From positions 18,434 through 82,433 of the forward strand of contig SVRL01000005.1 of assembly GCA_015064845.1 (NCBI GenBank): a stretch of 64,000 nt of DNA. The letters run 5' to 3'. This DNA is from Oscillospiraceae bacterium. Lineage in GTDB: Bacteria; Bacillota; Clostridia; Oscillospirales; CAG-272. Numbering within the stretch: the first letter of the stretch is position 1; each line of letters starts with the position of its first letter. Both the position numbers and the translations under genes were made by a program. The notes beneath the pieces are model-generated. The model was not told the origin of the DNA and searched no databases. It saw only the letters and a program-made list of their open reading frames with translations. Below, one piece after another: positions 19,842-30,369 of this stretch.

Positions 19842-21224
19842 ATGATAAAAATATTGCAATACGGTGAGGGGAATTTTTTACGCGCCTTTGCCGACGTTTA
19901 TTTTCATACGCTGAACGAGGAAGGCGGAAATTACGGTGTATACGCAATCAAACCCACGCCGTCAAACCGTTCGGCAATGCTGAATCTGTTTGAAACGCAG
20001 AACAACAAATATCACGTCGTTCTCCGCGGAACCGAAAACGGAAAAACCGTGGAAAACGTTTACCGCGTGGATTCCATCGAAAAAATGATCAATCCTTTTG
20101 AAGATCACGAATCTTACCTTGCGTTGGCAAGAGATCCCGAATTGAAAATCATCGTTTCCAATACTACGGAAGCAGGCATTTGTTATAATCCAAATGATAA
20201 AATTGAGAACTTTGCCAATATAACCTACCCTGCAAAGCTGACACGATTTCTGTATGAGAGATATCTTTCGGGATTAGACGGCGTTTATCTTCTCCCTGCC
20301 GAGTTGATCGACAATAACGCCGACGAGCTGAAAAAGTGTGTAAACCAATATATTGAACTCTGGTGTCTCCCCGCCGGATTCAAGCGTTGGAACAATGAAA
20401 AGAATTTTTATTGCAATACGCTCGTTGACCGCATTGTATCAGGTTATCCCCGTGATGAAGAAACAAAAAAACATCTGGAAGATTTGATTGGAGAAGCAGA
20501 CGGATTGATGTCGGTCGGAGAACCGTTCGGACTTTGGGCAATCGAAAAAAAGGGCAATATCGCAGAATATATCAAAGAAGGCATACATAATGTCGAGGTT
20601 GTCCTGACGGATCATATTGAATATTACAAAAAAAGAAAAGTCCGCGTCTTGAACGGAAGCCATACCAACCTCGTTCCCGCGGGTCTTATGCTCGGCGCGG
20701 AAACGGTATACGATTGTATGACCGACGAAAAACTTTCATCTTTCGTGGAAATGACGTTAAAAAATGAGATTATCCCCTACGTATCAAACGATATCACTGC
20801 AACAACGTCTTTTGCAAACAGCGTTAAGGACAGATTTTTGAATCCTTTTCTGAATCACAGACTCCTCAGCATTTCACTGAACTCGATTTTCAAATGGAAA
20901 GCCAGAGTTCTTCCCTCTTTCAAGGATTACTATTCACATCACGGCAGAATTGCGCCCAATCTTACGACGGGATTCTCCTATCTGATGGCATTGTATGCAA
21001 GCCTTGAAAAAACGGAAAACGGATATGAAGCAAAGCTTCCCTGCCACACCTTGGAGATCAAGGACGAAACCGTTTATCTGGAACATTTTGCTCAAAAAAA
21101 ATCTCTGCATGCATTTATGTCTGACGAAAGCGTGTGGGGCGAAAATCTCACGCTGTACGATGGCTTTTACAATACGGTCGCTCAAAATATTGAAAAAATT
21201 AAAAACGGAGTTTGTCTGTTATGA
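19842..21224 (+). CDS. uxaB: Tagaturonate reductase / altronate oxidoreductase
   Basis: MIKILQYGEGNFLRAFADVYFHTLNEEG, VSNTTEAGICYNP, VRVLNGSHTNLVPAGLMLGAETVYD; upstream of uxaA. Confidence 0.9.
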   Translation: MIKILQYGEGNFLRAFADVYFHTLNEEGGNYGVYAIKPTPSNRSAMLNLFETQNNKYHVVLRGTENGKTVENVYRVDSIEKMINPFEDHESYLALARDPELKIIVSNTTEAGICYNPNDKIENFANITYPAKLTRFLYERYLSGLDGVYLLPAELIDNNADELKKCVNQYIELWCLPAGFKRWNNEKNFYCNTLVDRIVSGYPRDEETKKHLEDLIGEADGLMSVGEPFGLWAIEKKGNIAEYIKEGIHNVEVVLTDHIEYYKKRKVRVLNGSHTNLVPAGLMLGAETVYDCMTDEKLSSFVEMTLKNEIIPYVSNDITATTSFANSVKDRFLNPFLNHRLLSISLNSIFKWKARVLPSFKDYYSHHGRIAPNLTTGFSYLMALYASLEKTENGYEAKLPCHTLEIKDETVYLEHFAQKKSLHAFMSDESVWGENLTLYDGFYNTVAQNIEKIKNGVCLL

Positions 21225-22612
21225 TCATTCATCAAAAAGATAACGTGGGCGTATGCCTTGACGGAAACGAAACCGTCCCTGCCGGACATAAATACGCATT
21301 GCGCGCCATCGGTATGGGCGAATATATCATCAAATACGGCGAAATTATCGGCAAAGCCACGCAAAATATCGAAAAGGGAGACTGGGTACACACGCATAAT
21401 CTGAAAACCCATCTGGACGAAAGCACGGAATATACCTATTCTTACTGCGCAAAAATTCCCGCCAAAGAAAAGCACACGTTTCTCGGTTATAAGCGTGCGC
21501 ACGGCAGAGCGGGTATCCGCAATGAAATTTATATCATTCCAACGGTCGGCTGTGTCAACAACGTCTGTATGCGATTGGCAAAAGACGCACAAAAATACAT
21601 AAGAGGCACATTGGACGGAATCTTTGCTCTTACGCATCAATTCGGCTGTTCCCAACTCGGCACTGACAACGAAAACATCAAAAAATTGCTTTGCGCCGTC
21701 GCGCTCAATCCCAATGCAAGCTACGTGCTCTTCGTCGGTCTCGGCTGTGAAAACAACGGTTTGGACGGAATCATGGAATATCTCGCTCCGTACGCCAGAG
21801 ACAATATCGCATATTTTAACTGTCAGGACGTAGAAAATGAGCATGCATACGGTATGGAAATTCTCAGTTCTTTTGCCGAAAAAGCAAGCCAACTTCGCCG
21901 AGAAAAAGTGGATTTCTCCGAGCTTTGCATTGGACTCAAATGCGGCGGAAGCGACGGCTATTCGGGTCTGACGGCAAATCCCCTCGTGGGAAGAATTACC
22001 GACCGTTTGGTCGGCGCGGAAGGAAGCGCAATTCTGACCGAAGTTCCAGAAATGTTCGGCGCAGAACAAATTCTGATGAACAAATGCAAAAACAAGGAAG
22101 TCTTTGAAAAATATCGGCAAATGATCGTTGATTTCAAAAATCATTATATTCAACAAGGCTTTCCCGTATATGAAAATCCAAGTCCCGGAAATAAAAAAGG
22201 CGGAATCACTACGTTGGAAGAAAAATCACTGGGCTGCATTGAAAAAGCAGGCACGAGTGAAATTGTTGACGTATTGGATTACGGAGAGCTTGTCAAGGAA
22301 AAAGGTGTTTCGGTTCTGAATGCGCCCGGAAATGATTTGATTGCGGCAACAGCGCTGGCAGCAAGCGGCGCGCAGCTCGTGCTTTTTACCACGGGCAGAG
22401 GAACACCCTTTTCCACATTCGTACCAACCATGAAAATTGCCACAAACAACAAAATTTCTGCACATAAGACAAATTGGATTGATTTCAACGCTTATGACAT
22501 GGACGAAAACGGATTATTGGCGTTGATTCTGAAAACCATCAACGGAGAATACGTCTGCAAAAGCGAAGACGTAAGAGAAATTGCATTTTATAAAACAGGA
22601 GTAACGTTATGA
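21221..22612 (+). CDS. uxaA: Altronate dehydratase
   Basis: SAF-like N-terminus plus GYKRAHGRAGIRNEIYIIPTVGCVNNVC, LKCGGSDGYSGLTANPLVG; ATGA overlap with uxaB. Confidence 0.93.
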   Translation: MIIHQKDNVGVCLDGNETVPAGHKYALRAIGMGEYIIKYGEIIGKATQNIEKGDWVHTHNLKTHLDESTEYTYSYCAKIPAKEKHTFLGYKRAHGRAGIRNEIYIIPTVGCVNNVCMRLAKDAQKYIRGTLDGIFALTHQFGCSQLGTDNENIKKLLCAVALNPNASYVLFVGLGCENNGLDGIMEYLAPYARDNIAYFNCQDVENEHAYGMEILSSFAEKASQLRREKVDFSELCIGLKCGGSDGYSGLTANPLVGRITDRLVGAEGSAILTEVPEMFGAEQILMNKCKNKEVFEKYRQMIVDFKNHYIQQGFPVYENPSPGNKKGGITTLEEKSLGCIEKAGTSEIVDVLDYGELVKEKGVSVLNAPGNDLIAATALAASGAQLVLFTTGRGTPFSTFVPTMKIATNNKISAHKTNWIDFNAYDMDENGLLALILKTINGEYVCKSEDVREIAFYKTGVTL

Positions 22613-23985
22613 GTTATATCAAGAACAATTTTTTACTGACAAACAAAACAGCAGAAAGACTGTATTTTTCCTATGCAAAAGATATGCCCATCTTTGACTA
22701 TCACTGTCATCTGCCCGAAAAGCAAATTCTTGAAAACAAGCCGTTTAACGATATATTTGAAGTCTGGCTCGCGGGCGACCATTACAAATGGCGCCTCATG
22801 AGAAATTACGGCATCAATGAAGAATTCATCACGGGAAGCGCTTCGAACAAAGAAAAATTCATGACCTATTGCCGCGTGCTCGGAAGCGCATTCGGAAATC
22901 CTCTTTACCATTGGTCGCAGGTTGAACTGAAGGAATTTTTCGGATGTGAAAAGGAAATCAATGCGGAAAATGCAGAAGCAATCTGGGATGAATGCAACGC
23001 ATATATCCGCGAAAACAATATCACACCGCAAAAGCTGATCGAGCAGTCAAACGTCACACACCTCTGCACGACAAACGAGGTCTTTGACGACCTTTCCACC
23101 TTCGGTAAAATCGCTGAAAAGAATTATAAATTCAAAGTCATTCCCGCATTCCGCGCCGATAAGATCATGAATATTGAAGCTGAAAAATATCTTGAATTTC
23201 TCGGCAAACTCGGCACAGTAGAAAATCTTGACGTGCTGGAAGCCAAGCTGGAAGAACGCCTGCAGGCATTCATTTCCGTTGGCGCGAAAGCGGCTGACAT
23301 TGCGCTCCAAAGCGTATATCCCATTACAGAAAAAACCCAAGCGGAAACAATTTTCAAAAAACGGATCAACGGAGAAAATGTAACCGAAAAAGAAAGTGAG
23401 CTCTTCAAGGGTTATCTGACTTACTTTCTTTTCAAGCTGTATGCAAAATATAATATCGCAACCGAGCTTCACATCGGCGCCATGCGAAACAATAACAGCA
23501 TCATGCTGAAAAAACTCGGTCTTGATACCGGATTTGACAGCATTGCCGAAGATAATTCCATCAAATATATGTCCCGTCTCTTTGACAGACTGAACAGTGA
23601 AAACGCTCTGCCAAAAACCATCGTTTTTAATCTCAATCCGAAAATGAATACGGAAATCATGACGCTGATCGGTTGCTTTCAAAGCGATAAAGCGCGCGGA
23701 AAGATACAATACGGTCCCGCTTGGTGGTTTCTTGACAATAAAGCGGGAATGGAAAAGCATCTGGAGGACCTTACGGCAACCGGACATATCGCAACTTTCG
23801 TCGGTATGCTGACGGACAGCCGTTCCCTTCTCTCTTATCCGAGACACCATTATTTCAGACGGATCCTTTGCAATTACCTCGGCGGGATGATGGAACGCGG
23901 TGAGATGACATCGAACGAAGAACTTGTCGGCAACGTCATCCGCAATATTTGCTATTATAATTCCATCCGTTATTTTGATCTCTAA
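22609..23985 (+). CDS. uxaC: Glucuronate/galacturonate isomerase
   Basis: DYHCHLPEKQI, AGDHYKWRLMRNYGINEEFITG, GMLTDSRSLLSYPRHHYFRRILCNYLGG; ATGA overlap with uxaA. Confidence 0.95.
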   Translation: MSYIKNNFLLTNKTAERLYFSYAKDMPIFDYHCHLPEKQILENKPFNDIFEVWLAGDHYKWRLMRNYGINEEFITGSASNKEKFMTYCRVLGSAFGNPLYHWSQVELKEFFGCEKEINAENAEAIWDECNAYIRENNITPQKLIEQSNVTHLCTTNEVFDDLSTFGKIAEKNYKFKVIPAFRADKIMNIEAEKYLEFLGKLGTVENLDVLEAKLEERLQAFISVGAKAADIALQSVYPITEKTQAETIFKKRINGENVTEKESELFKGYLTYFLFKLYAKYNIATELHIGAMRNNNSIMLKKLGLDTGFDSIAEDNSIKYMSRLFDRLNSENALPKTIVFNLNPKMNTEIMTLIGCFQSDKARGKIQYGPAWWFLDNKAGMEKHLEDLTATGHIATFVGMLTDSRSLLSYPRHHYFRRILCNYLGGMMERGEMTSNEELVGNVIRNICYYNSIRYFDL

Positions 23986-24072
23986 ATAACGGTTTGCTGG
24001 CAATCTGTTTGCTCGCATAGCTAAGTATTCAAACAGTCCCAAACGGCAAGATCGATGGGAACAATTCCCTAT

Positions 24073-24110
24073 CATAAAAGCCACGATTCCGACGAATCGT
24101 GGCTTTTATG
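24073..24110. terminator. Bidirectional intrinsic terminator
   Basis: CATAAAAGCCACGATTC-CGAC-GAATCGTGGCTTTTATG: perfect 17-bp arms between convergent genes. Confidence 0.9.
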
Positions 24111-24155
24111 TGTTACAGAAGTTATTTTCGGCTTTAAATACTCAACGGAATCCTG

Positions 24156-24794
24156 TTATTGTGAATACAATTTTGGTTTGTAAAAGAAGTGAATTCTCAC
24201 TTTACTGTTTTTTTCATCCACATCTATTTTTGCACCATACTCTTTATAGTTATCGTAAAAGTCTTTATGATCAAGATATTCCGACAAAGGCATACTGAGC
24301 ATTCCGCCGTTACTCATCAAATCCACCTTTTCCTTTTGATATTCCTCGGAATACGGATCAATGCCGGGCAGTCCGAAATACTGCAGTATCAGAGCCCTTT
24401 CTCTTTCGGAAAAATCGCCAAACGTCCATTCATCGATGCGTTCTTTAATTGCAGATGCACCGACAGTGATATACGAATGATAATCTGTCAGCAGTTTGTG
24501 TAACACCTCTTCGATTTGTTCCTCCGTATATTCATACGTTTCGGGATAGGCAATCTGGTAAGCATAATCAAACTGATGCATGACTGCGTGCGTAATGATT
24601 CCGTCAAACTTGCCAAAATCCGAAAATTGTGCGCCAAGCACAAACCCCCGTCCATTTTTTCCGGATGGAATATTCAGAATAATTTTCGTTTTTGAATCGC
24701 CTGAAACGATGGCGTAACTATCGTTTTTCGTATGTTCAAAACCTTTTTCAAGCAAAATCCTTTTGATCGGCTTTTGTAAAATCGATTTTTTCAT
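24156..24794 (-). CDS. Hypothetical protein (DUF4304-like, uncertain)
   Basis: 212 aa; MKKSILQKPIKRILLEKGFEHTKNDSYAIVSGDSKTKIILNIP pattern; overlaps the stop of the GH36 gene by 4 bp, so probably its upstream... downstream operon partner is uncertain. Confidence 0.45.
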   Translation of the reverse strand: MKKSILQKPIKRILLEKGFEHTKNDSYAIVSGDSKTKIILNIPSGKNGRGFVLGAQFSDFGKFDGIITHAVMHQFDYAYQIAYPETYEYTEEQIEEVLHKLLTDYHSYITVGASAIKERIDEWTFGDFSERERALILQYFGLPGIDPYSEEYQKEKVDLMSNGGMLSMPLSEYLDHKDFYDNYKEYGAKIDVDEKNSKVRIHFFYKPKLYSQ

Positions 24795-27004
24795 ACGTCT
24801 TTTCTGATGTCAAACACGAACGTTTTGAAATCACCGGGCATTCTGTTGTCCGCGCCTTTTAAGGGCAGTTTCAAACCGACATTCATGATTGATGCCCCCG
24901 AAAGTCGAAGAGAAAGTCCGTATTCCTTGTTCGTAACTTCATAAACGGCTTTGGCATCCAGTCCGCGCGGGAAGATGCGTTTATGCTCGTCATTGGGACG
25001 GCAAAGCGCGCGCATGGCGGTTACCTTGGCTTTCGATTTATCTTTGGAAACGACCGTTACAGCAAAGTAATTGGAATCAAACGTGTTTTCCATTCTGTAA
25101 AGATCGCCGTGAAGAACGAGATCCTCCATTTCGCGGTACTCCGCAACTTGAAGCTTGATATCGTCAAGTTCTTCGGGCGTAATTTTCGTTGTATCCAGTT
25201 CATAACCTGTTGCGCCGAGATGCGCAATATCAGCGCGCGTGGCAAAAGGTGTCGTTCTTTCCGTTTGGTGGTTCGGGCAGATGGAAGCATGACAGGAAAT
25301 TGCAGAAAGCGGATAGAAAATTGAAGTACCGTACTGTATCTGTGTACGCATATAAGCATCGGTATCATCACTTGCCCATATCTGCGGGAAATAGTAAAGA
25401 ACGGCAGGATCAAAGCGTCCGCCGCCGCCGGCACAACCCTCGAAGAATATATGCGGGAATCCGTTCACAAGGCGCTCGCAAAGATCGTAAAAACCGAGCG
25501 CATATCTGTGATGAAATTCCTGTTGCTTACCGGCAGGAAGCGCGCAGGAGAAATTTTCCGTAATGGCACGGTTAAAATCCCATTTTACATAGTCTATCTC
25601 GTTTTCACGCAATATTTTGGAAACCGCTTCCACGATATAATCGCGTACTTCAGCGCGCGTGATATCCAACACAAGCTGACGGCGGGAAACACAAGGTACA
25701 GCGTTCGGAGCAGCGATTGCCCAATCGGGGTGCGCACGGTAAAGATCACTGTCAGGGTTGACCATTTCGGGTTCAAACCAAATACCGAATTTCATTCCCG
25801 CTTTGTGAACGTAGTCAATAACCGGAGTCAGGCCGTCCGGGAATACTTCGGGACTTACCGTCCAATCTCCGAGTCCCGCTTTGTCATTTCTGCGGGAACC
25901 AAACCAACCGTCATCCAGAACGAAAGTATCAATACCTGTACCGCGAACGGTATCAATAATAGGAATCAAACGATCGGGTGTGCAACCGAAATAAACCGCT
26001 TCCCAGCTGTTGATCACGAGAGGGTGAGGAATATTGGCAAAACGGTCATTGATCAGATATTTTCTGTAAGCATCGTGATATTCACGGGACATACCGCCAA
26101 TACCTTCGGAAGAATACGCCAGCACTGCTTCGGGTGTGGCAAACGTTTCGCCTGCGGCAAGCTCCCATGCAAAATCGAAATCGTTGATACCGCCTGTCAG
26201 ACGGGTATACCCCTTTGTACCAACCTCGGCTTTCAACGTATAAGACGCGGAATAGATCAGATTGACGCCAAGCGCACTGCCCTGATCTTCTGTTGTATGT
26301 TTATCGATCAGCGCCATTGCGGGGCTGTGACGACGTGTGGAAGACGCAGATTTTTCATCCACACAAACGATGCCGTGCGGAAGCGGCGTGCGTTCGGGCT
26401 TTCCCTCTCTTGCCCATGCATTTTCAATGGTAAGCAAATCATGATCGGAGCCGACGACATCAATCGTAAAGCTGTATGCGCGAAGAATTTTTACATCTTC
26501 GTCCGTACAATTCTCAATTTCCATATGGCGGCAAACCACGGCTGCATCATCATATACCGTGTAGAACAGATGCACACGCATTTCCGAAAGCTTGTCTTTC
26601 AGCGTAAGCTTCAGCGTTTCTCCGCCGCGCATGGAAGGCATTCCGGCAATCGCGGGTTTTTCCGCTAAAATCTCATGCGTTTCATAAAGAAATTCATTCA
26701 ATCTGCTTCCGTTTGCTTGCAAAAGCTGGAGTGAGCATTCACGAAATTCTCCATTACCGTAAAAAGATATTTCACTTCTGTATACGTTATAAGACAAACC
26801 GCCTGCATGCACCTTACCGGGGATCGCCGCTTCCGCGGAATCGCCTATGTTTGCCTCATACGTATAAGTGAGATCGTCGCGCCCGATGCGCGGACCAAAA
26901 TAATAATGCTCGGGAAATCCCGTTCTGTTTATGCCGAAAATATAGGAAATATTTTTTCCTTCCAAATAGAAAAACTTGGTTTCGGGATTGAAATAAATAG
27001 CCAT
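24791..27004 (-). CDS. Alpha-galactosidase, GH36
   Basis: FVLDDGWFGSRRNDKAGLGDWTVSPEVFPDGL, GIWFEPEMVNPDSDLYRAHPDW, DYVKWDFNRAITE, ASDDTDAYMRTQIQYGTS. Start at MAIYFNPE (27004) preferred over 27070. Confidence 0.95.
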   Translation of the reverse strand: MAIYFNPETKFFYLEGKNISYIFGINRTGFPEHYYFGPRIGRDDLTYTYEANIGDSAEAAIPGKVHAGGLSYNVYRSEISFYGNGEFRECSLQLLQANGSRLNEFLYETHEILAEKPAIAGMPSMRGGETLKLTLKDKLSEMRVHLFYTVYDDAAVVCRHMEIENCTDEDVKILRAYSFTIDVVGSDHDLLTIENAWAREGKPERTPLPHGIVCVDEKSASSTRRHSPAMALIDKHTTEDQGSALGVNLIYSASYTLKAEVGTKGYTRLTGGINDFDFAWELAAGETFATPEAVLAYSSEGIGGMSREYHDAYRKYLINDRFANIPHPLVINSWEAVYFGCTPDRLIPIIDTVRGTGIDTFVLDDGWFGSRRNDKAGLGDWTVSPEVFPDGLTPVIDYVHKAGMKFGIWFEPEMVNPDSDLYRAHPDWAIAAPNAVPCVSRRQLVLDITRAEVRDYIVEAVSKILRENEIDYVKWDFNRAITENFSCALPAGKQQEFHHRYALGFYDLCERLVNGFPHIFFEGCAGGGGRFDPAVLYYFPQIWASDDTDAYMRTQIQYGTSIFYPLSAISCHASICPNHQTERTTPFATRADIAHLGATGYELDTTKITPEELDDIKLQVAEYREMEDLVLHGDLYRMENTFDSNYFAVTVVSKDKSKAKVTAMRALCRPNDEHKRIFPRGLDAKAVYEVTNKEYGLSLRLSGASIMNVGLKLPLKGADNRMPGDFKTFVFDIRKDV

Positions 27005-27188
27005 AACCATCCTCCTATAAAAATTCTTATCGGCTATATGATACCATCTTTTCGGACAAAAGTCAAACATTTTGAAAAAACTTGCCCAAAATCTATTGAA
27101 AAGCTGTCTTCCGAATTTTTTGTTTCTTTAATACTTTACTTTGACGTAAAAATATGATATCATGATTCCATAAGAAAGGATTGGTTTT

Positions 27189-28558
27189 ATGAGCAAAAAA
27201 CAAGAAATGACACTCAATGTTTACACGTTGATCATCTTGAATCTTCTGTTCTGGATATGCGGCAATACCCCTCGCAAAATCATCAATTTTGATGACATAA
27301 GCTCGGTTGCATCCTATATCGTTCACTTTTTATATTTCGCGCTGTTTGCCTTTTTTATCGTGATTGCATTTGCCAAGGATAAAACTGTTTTTTCGGAAAA
27401 GACATTCGATAAGAATCTGCCTATCGCAAAAAGATGGGAGTTTGGAAAATGGATTTCTCTGCTGTTATTGCAAATCGGATTGGATTGCGCGGTCGGTCTG
27501 CTTTCTTCCATGAATGTGCAATGGAAATACATCGGCATTGATATGTTCATTCCGTTATATTGGGTTATCCTCTATTTCATTTGCGTAGGAAAACGGCATT
27601 TTAAGAAAGACAATGCTAAAATTTTCATTTTTGAACTTCTCTTCATTCTTTGTTTTACGATAGGCAGTTTGCTGATTACGGGTTCTGTGATTGATGAGTA
27701 TGTTGGATTGATCCCCAAATATGAGATTGATTCTCCCGTATTATCGGCGGTTAAGTCCAACGCGGAATTTTTACACGGCATTAAAACGGCTTTGGTTGAT
27801 ACGGTAATTGGAATTTCTCTTTTGGTTATGAACCGAGTATTTGCAACGGATGAAAACAAAACGGAACGTTGCAACTTTACGGTATTCTCAACGCGCATGC
27901 TTGTGATCGGCGCGGTTTTGTTTATTTGTATATTTCCGAAAGCAATCTATCCTGACGGTTTGCTGTCAAGCTTCAGAATGCACACATCGGATCACACTTC
28001 ATACCAGCATTTCGACGAATGCAATGAGACAAGCGATTCCTTGTTCATATACCGTCTTTCTTCGGAACAGGAAAAGATATTTGCTTATCAAAAGGATAAA
28101 ATTACGCTGTCCATTGATGGAAAAACATCCCTCGATTTTACAATGCCTTACGTAGGTCAGTTATATCCGTATCATGTGAAAGACAATACGCTTGACGAAA
28201 ACTTTTTTCTCTATCCCATCTTATCTGACGAAATGGAAGTGTATATTTATAATAGTCAAATCATTTGTTTTTATGAAAATGAAATGCCCCGTATGATCAA
28301 GGTGGACGACATCAAACATTGCGATGAAAACAAAATTCTGACACAAGTATGCAAAAAGCTTCTTTCCGAAGGCAATATTTATATTTTCGAATATGCGGCG
28401 GAGTATCTTGAACGCTGTGAGCCCAATTTTATAGCGGATTATATAAAACGGTATGCTAACGGGATTTCACGGAAGCGGAATTGCTTTGGATGCAAACCAA
28501 TGATTATCGCAATACTTACGTTACTGAAACTGCCAAACGAATTCATTGGTCAGATTGA
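27189..28558 (+). pseudogene. Multi-TM hypothetical membrane protein with a probable one-base frameshift near 28461-28463
   Basis: Annotated ORF continues to 28715 through the TPP riboswitch; the alternative frame after ...YIKRYANG gives DFTEAELLWMQTNDYRNTYVTETAKRIHWSD* (stop 28556-28558), a protein-like C-terminus ending before the riboswitch. Confidence 0.6.
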
Positions 28559-28621
28559 AAATTTTTCGCGAAAACTATTGCATTATTTCCGAAAAAGGTG
28601 TATAATTGTTTTACAATTAAA

Positions 28622-28721
28622 AAGCGGGGAGCTTGATGCGTCTGTGAACGCGGACAGGCTGAGAGGAAGGTATGACCTTCGACCCATTAACCTGATTTGG
28701 ATAATGCCAACGTAGGGATGC
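28622..28721 (+). promoter_or_regulatory. TPP (THI-box) riboswitch
   Basis: GGGGAGC...GGCTGAGAGGAAGG...CCTTCGACCCATTAACCTGATTTGGATAATGCCAACGTAGGGA upstream of thiM-thiE-thiD. Confidence 0.95.
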
Positions 28722-28740
28722 CTGGAGATCGTGTATTCGG

Positions 28741-28776
28741 ATGGAAGTTACCAAAATCGGTGGCTTCCATTTTTTC
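28741..28776 (+). terminator. Intrinsic terminator, probable expression platform of the TPP riboswitch
   Basis: ATGGAAG-TTACC-AAAATC-GGTGG-CTTCCAT-TTTTTC, 20 nt after the riboswitch core. Confidence 0.8.
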
Positions 28777-28919
28777 TTGTTCATGAAATCGGAACGCACC
28801 GTTTTGCTTCAAAAACGAAAAACAAGACAGATGATAACATACATCGGCGGTATTTCCTTTGACGGGTTCCGCTGGATAATTGAATATTTTAATCCGAACA
28901 TTCGGAGAAAGAGGAAAAA

Positions 28920-29741
28920 ATGCTTGGAAACTGTCTTGAAAACGTAAGAAAATCCATGCCATTGGTGCATAACATCACGAATTACGTAACCGTTAACGAT
29001 GTCGCAAATGCAATTCTTGCTTGCGGCGGAAGCCCCATCATGTCAGATGAACCCGATGACGTGGCTGATATCACTTCCATCTGCGGAGGACTGAACATCA
29101 ATATCGGTACATTGAACAAACGCACGATAGAAGCGATGTGGATCTCCGGCGCAAGATCCAAGGAGCTGGGACATCCTGTTCTGCTCGATCCAGTAGGAGC
29201 CGGTGCAAGCGCGCTTCGTACCAACACAGCCGTTAAAATCATGGAAAAAATCAAGCCGGACGTTATCCGCGGTAACATTTCGGAAATCAAAACTCTCGCG
29301 CTCGGAAGCGGAACGACCAAGGGCGTTGATGCAGATGCGGCAGATACCGTAACCGAAGACAATCTCGAAGCAATGATTTCCTTTGCAAAAAACTTTGCAG
29401 CCAAGAGCGGCGCAGTGGTTGCGATCACGGGCGCTATAGACCTTGTGGCAGATGCCGAAACGTGCTACGTCATTCGAAACGGCCGTCCCGAAATGAGCCG
29501 TATTACGGGAACGGGCTGTCAGCTTTCGGGAATCACTGCTACTTATATTACGGCAAACCCCGATCATAAAACCGAAGCTGTTGCCGCCGCCGTTTGCATG
29601 ATGGGGCTTGCAGGTGAGATCGGTGTGGCAAATATGGCAGAGAATGAAGGAAACTCCTCTCTCCGCAACCGCATTATTGATGCCATTTACAACATGGATG
29701 CCGAAACACTGGATCATGGAGCGAAATATGAAGTGCGATAA
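28920..29741 (+). CDS. thiM: Hydroxyethylthiazole kinase
   Basis: PLVHNITNYVTVNDVANAILACGGSPIMSDEPDDV, LDPVGAGASALRT, GTGCQLSGITATY. Confidence 0.96.
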   Translation: MLGNCLENVRKSMPLVHNITNYVTVNDVANAILACGGSPIMSDEPDDVADITSICGGLNINIGTLNKRTIEAMWISGARSKELGHPVLLDPVGAGASALRTNTAVKIMEKIKPDVIRGNISEIKTLALGSGTTKGVDADAADTVTEDNLEAMISFAKNFAAKSGAVVAITGAIDLVADAETCYVIRNGRPEMSRITGTGCQLSGITATYITANPDHKTEAVAAAVCMMGLAGEIGVANMAENEGNSSLRNRIIDAIYNMDAETLDHGAKYEVR

Positions 29742-30369
29742 AAAAGACTTGCTTTTATATGCGGTCACAGACCGTTCCTGGCTTGGAGAACAAACCCTCT
29801 GCGAACAGGTAGAGGAAGCGTTAAAAGGCGGCGCTACCTTCGTTCAGCTTCGTGAAAAAGAGCTTGACGATACTACTTTCCTTACCGAAGCCATTGAAAT
29901 ACAGAAACTTTGCAAAAAATACAACGTGCCTTTCGTCATCAACGACAATGTGGAGATCGCAAGAAAAATGAATGCAGACGGTGTTCATGTAGGACAGAGC
30001 GATATGGAAGCAGGCGACGTTCGTGCCCTTCTCGGAGAAGATAAGATCCTCGGCGTTTCGGCTCAAACTGTAGAGCAAGCCATCCTTGCCGAGCAGCGCG
30101 GTGCGGATTATCTCGGTGTTGGCGCGGTATTCCATACAGGTTCAAAGGCTGATGCTGATGATGTGAGCCACGAAATGCTTCGAGCCATTTGCGAAGCCGT
30201 TCGTATTCCCGTCGTTGCTATCGGCGGCATCGGTAAGCATAACGTGCTGAAACTCAGCGGAAGCGGTATTTGCGGAATTGCTGTCATCAGCGCAATTTTC
30301 GCCGCGAAAGACATACAAAGCGCAACCTCTGAACTGAAAACTCTTACAAAACGGATGGTACAACAATGA
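29728..30369 (+). CDS. thiE: Thiamine-phosphate synthase
   Basis: LLLYAVTDRSWLGEQTLCEQVEEALKGGATFVQLREKELDD, INDNVEIARKMNADGVHVGQSD, AIGGIGKHNV. Start at 29728, overlapping the thiM end. Confidence 0.95.
   Translation: MKCDKKDLLLYAVTDRSWLGEQTLCEQVEEALKGGATFVQLREKELDDTTFLTEAIEIQKLCKKYNVPFVINDNVEIARKMNADGVHVGQSDMEAGDVRALLGEDKILGVSAQTVEQAILAEQRGADYLGVGAVFHTGSKADADDVSHEMLRAICEAVRIPVVAIGGIGKHNVLKLSGSGICGIAVISAIFAAKDIQSATSELKTLTKRMVQQ

Noticed and set aside
28559-28715. C-terminal extension of the 508-aa ORF and its LRGRYDLRPINLIWIMPT ending
   Set aside because: This is the TPP riboswitch read in frame, not protein coding.
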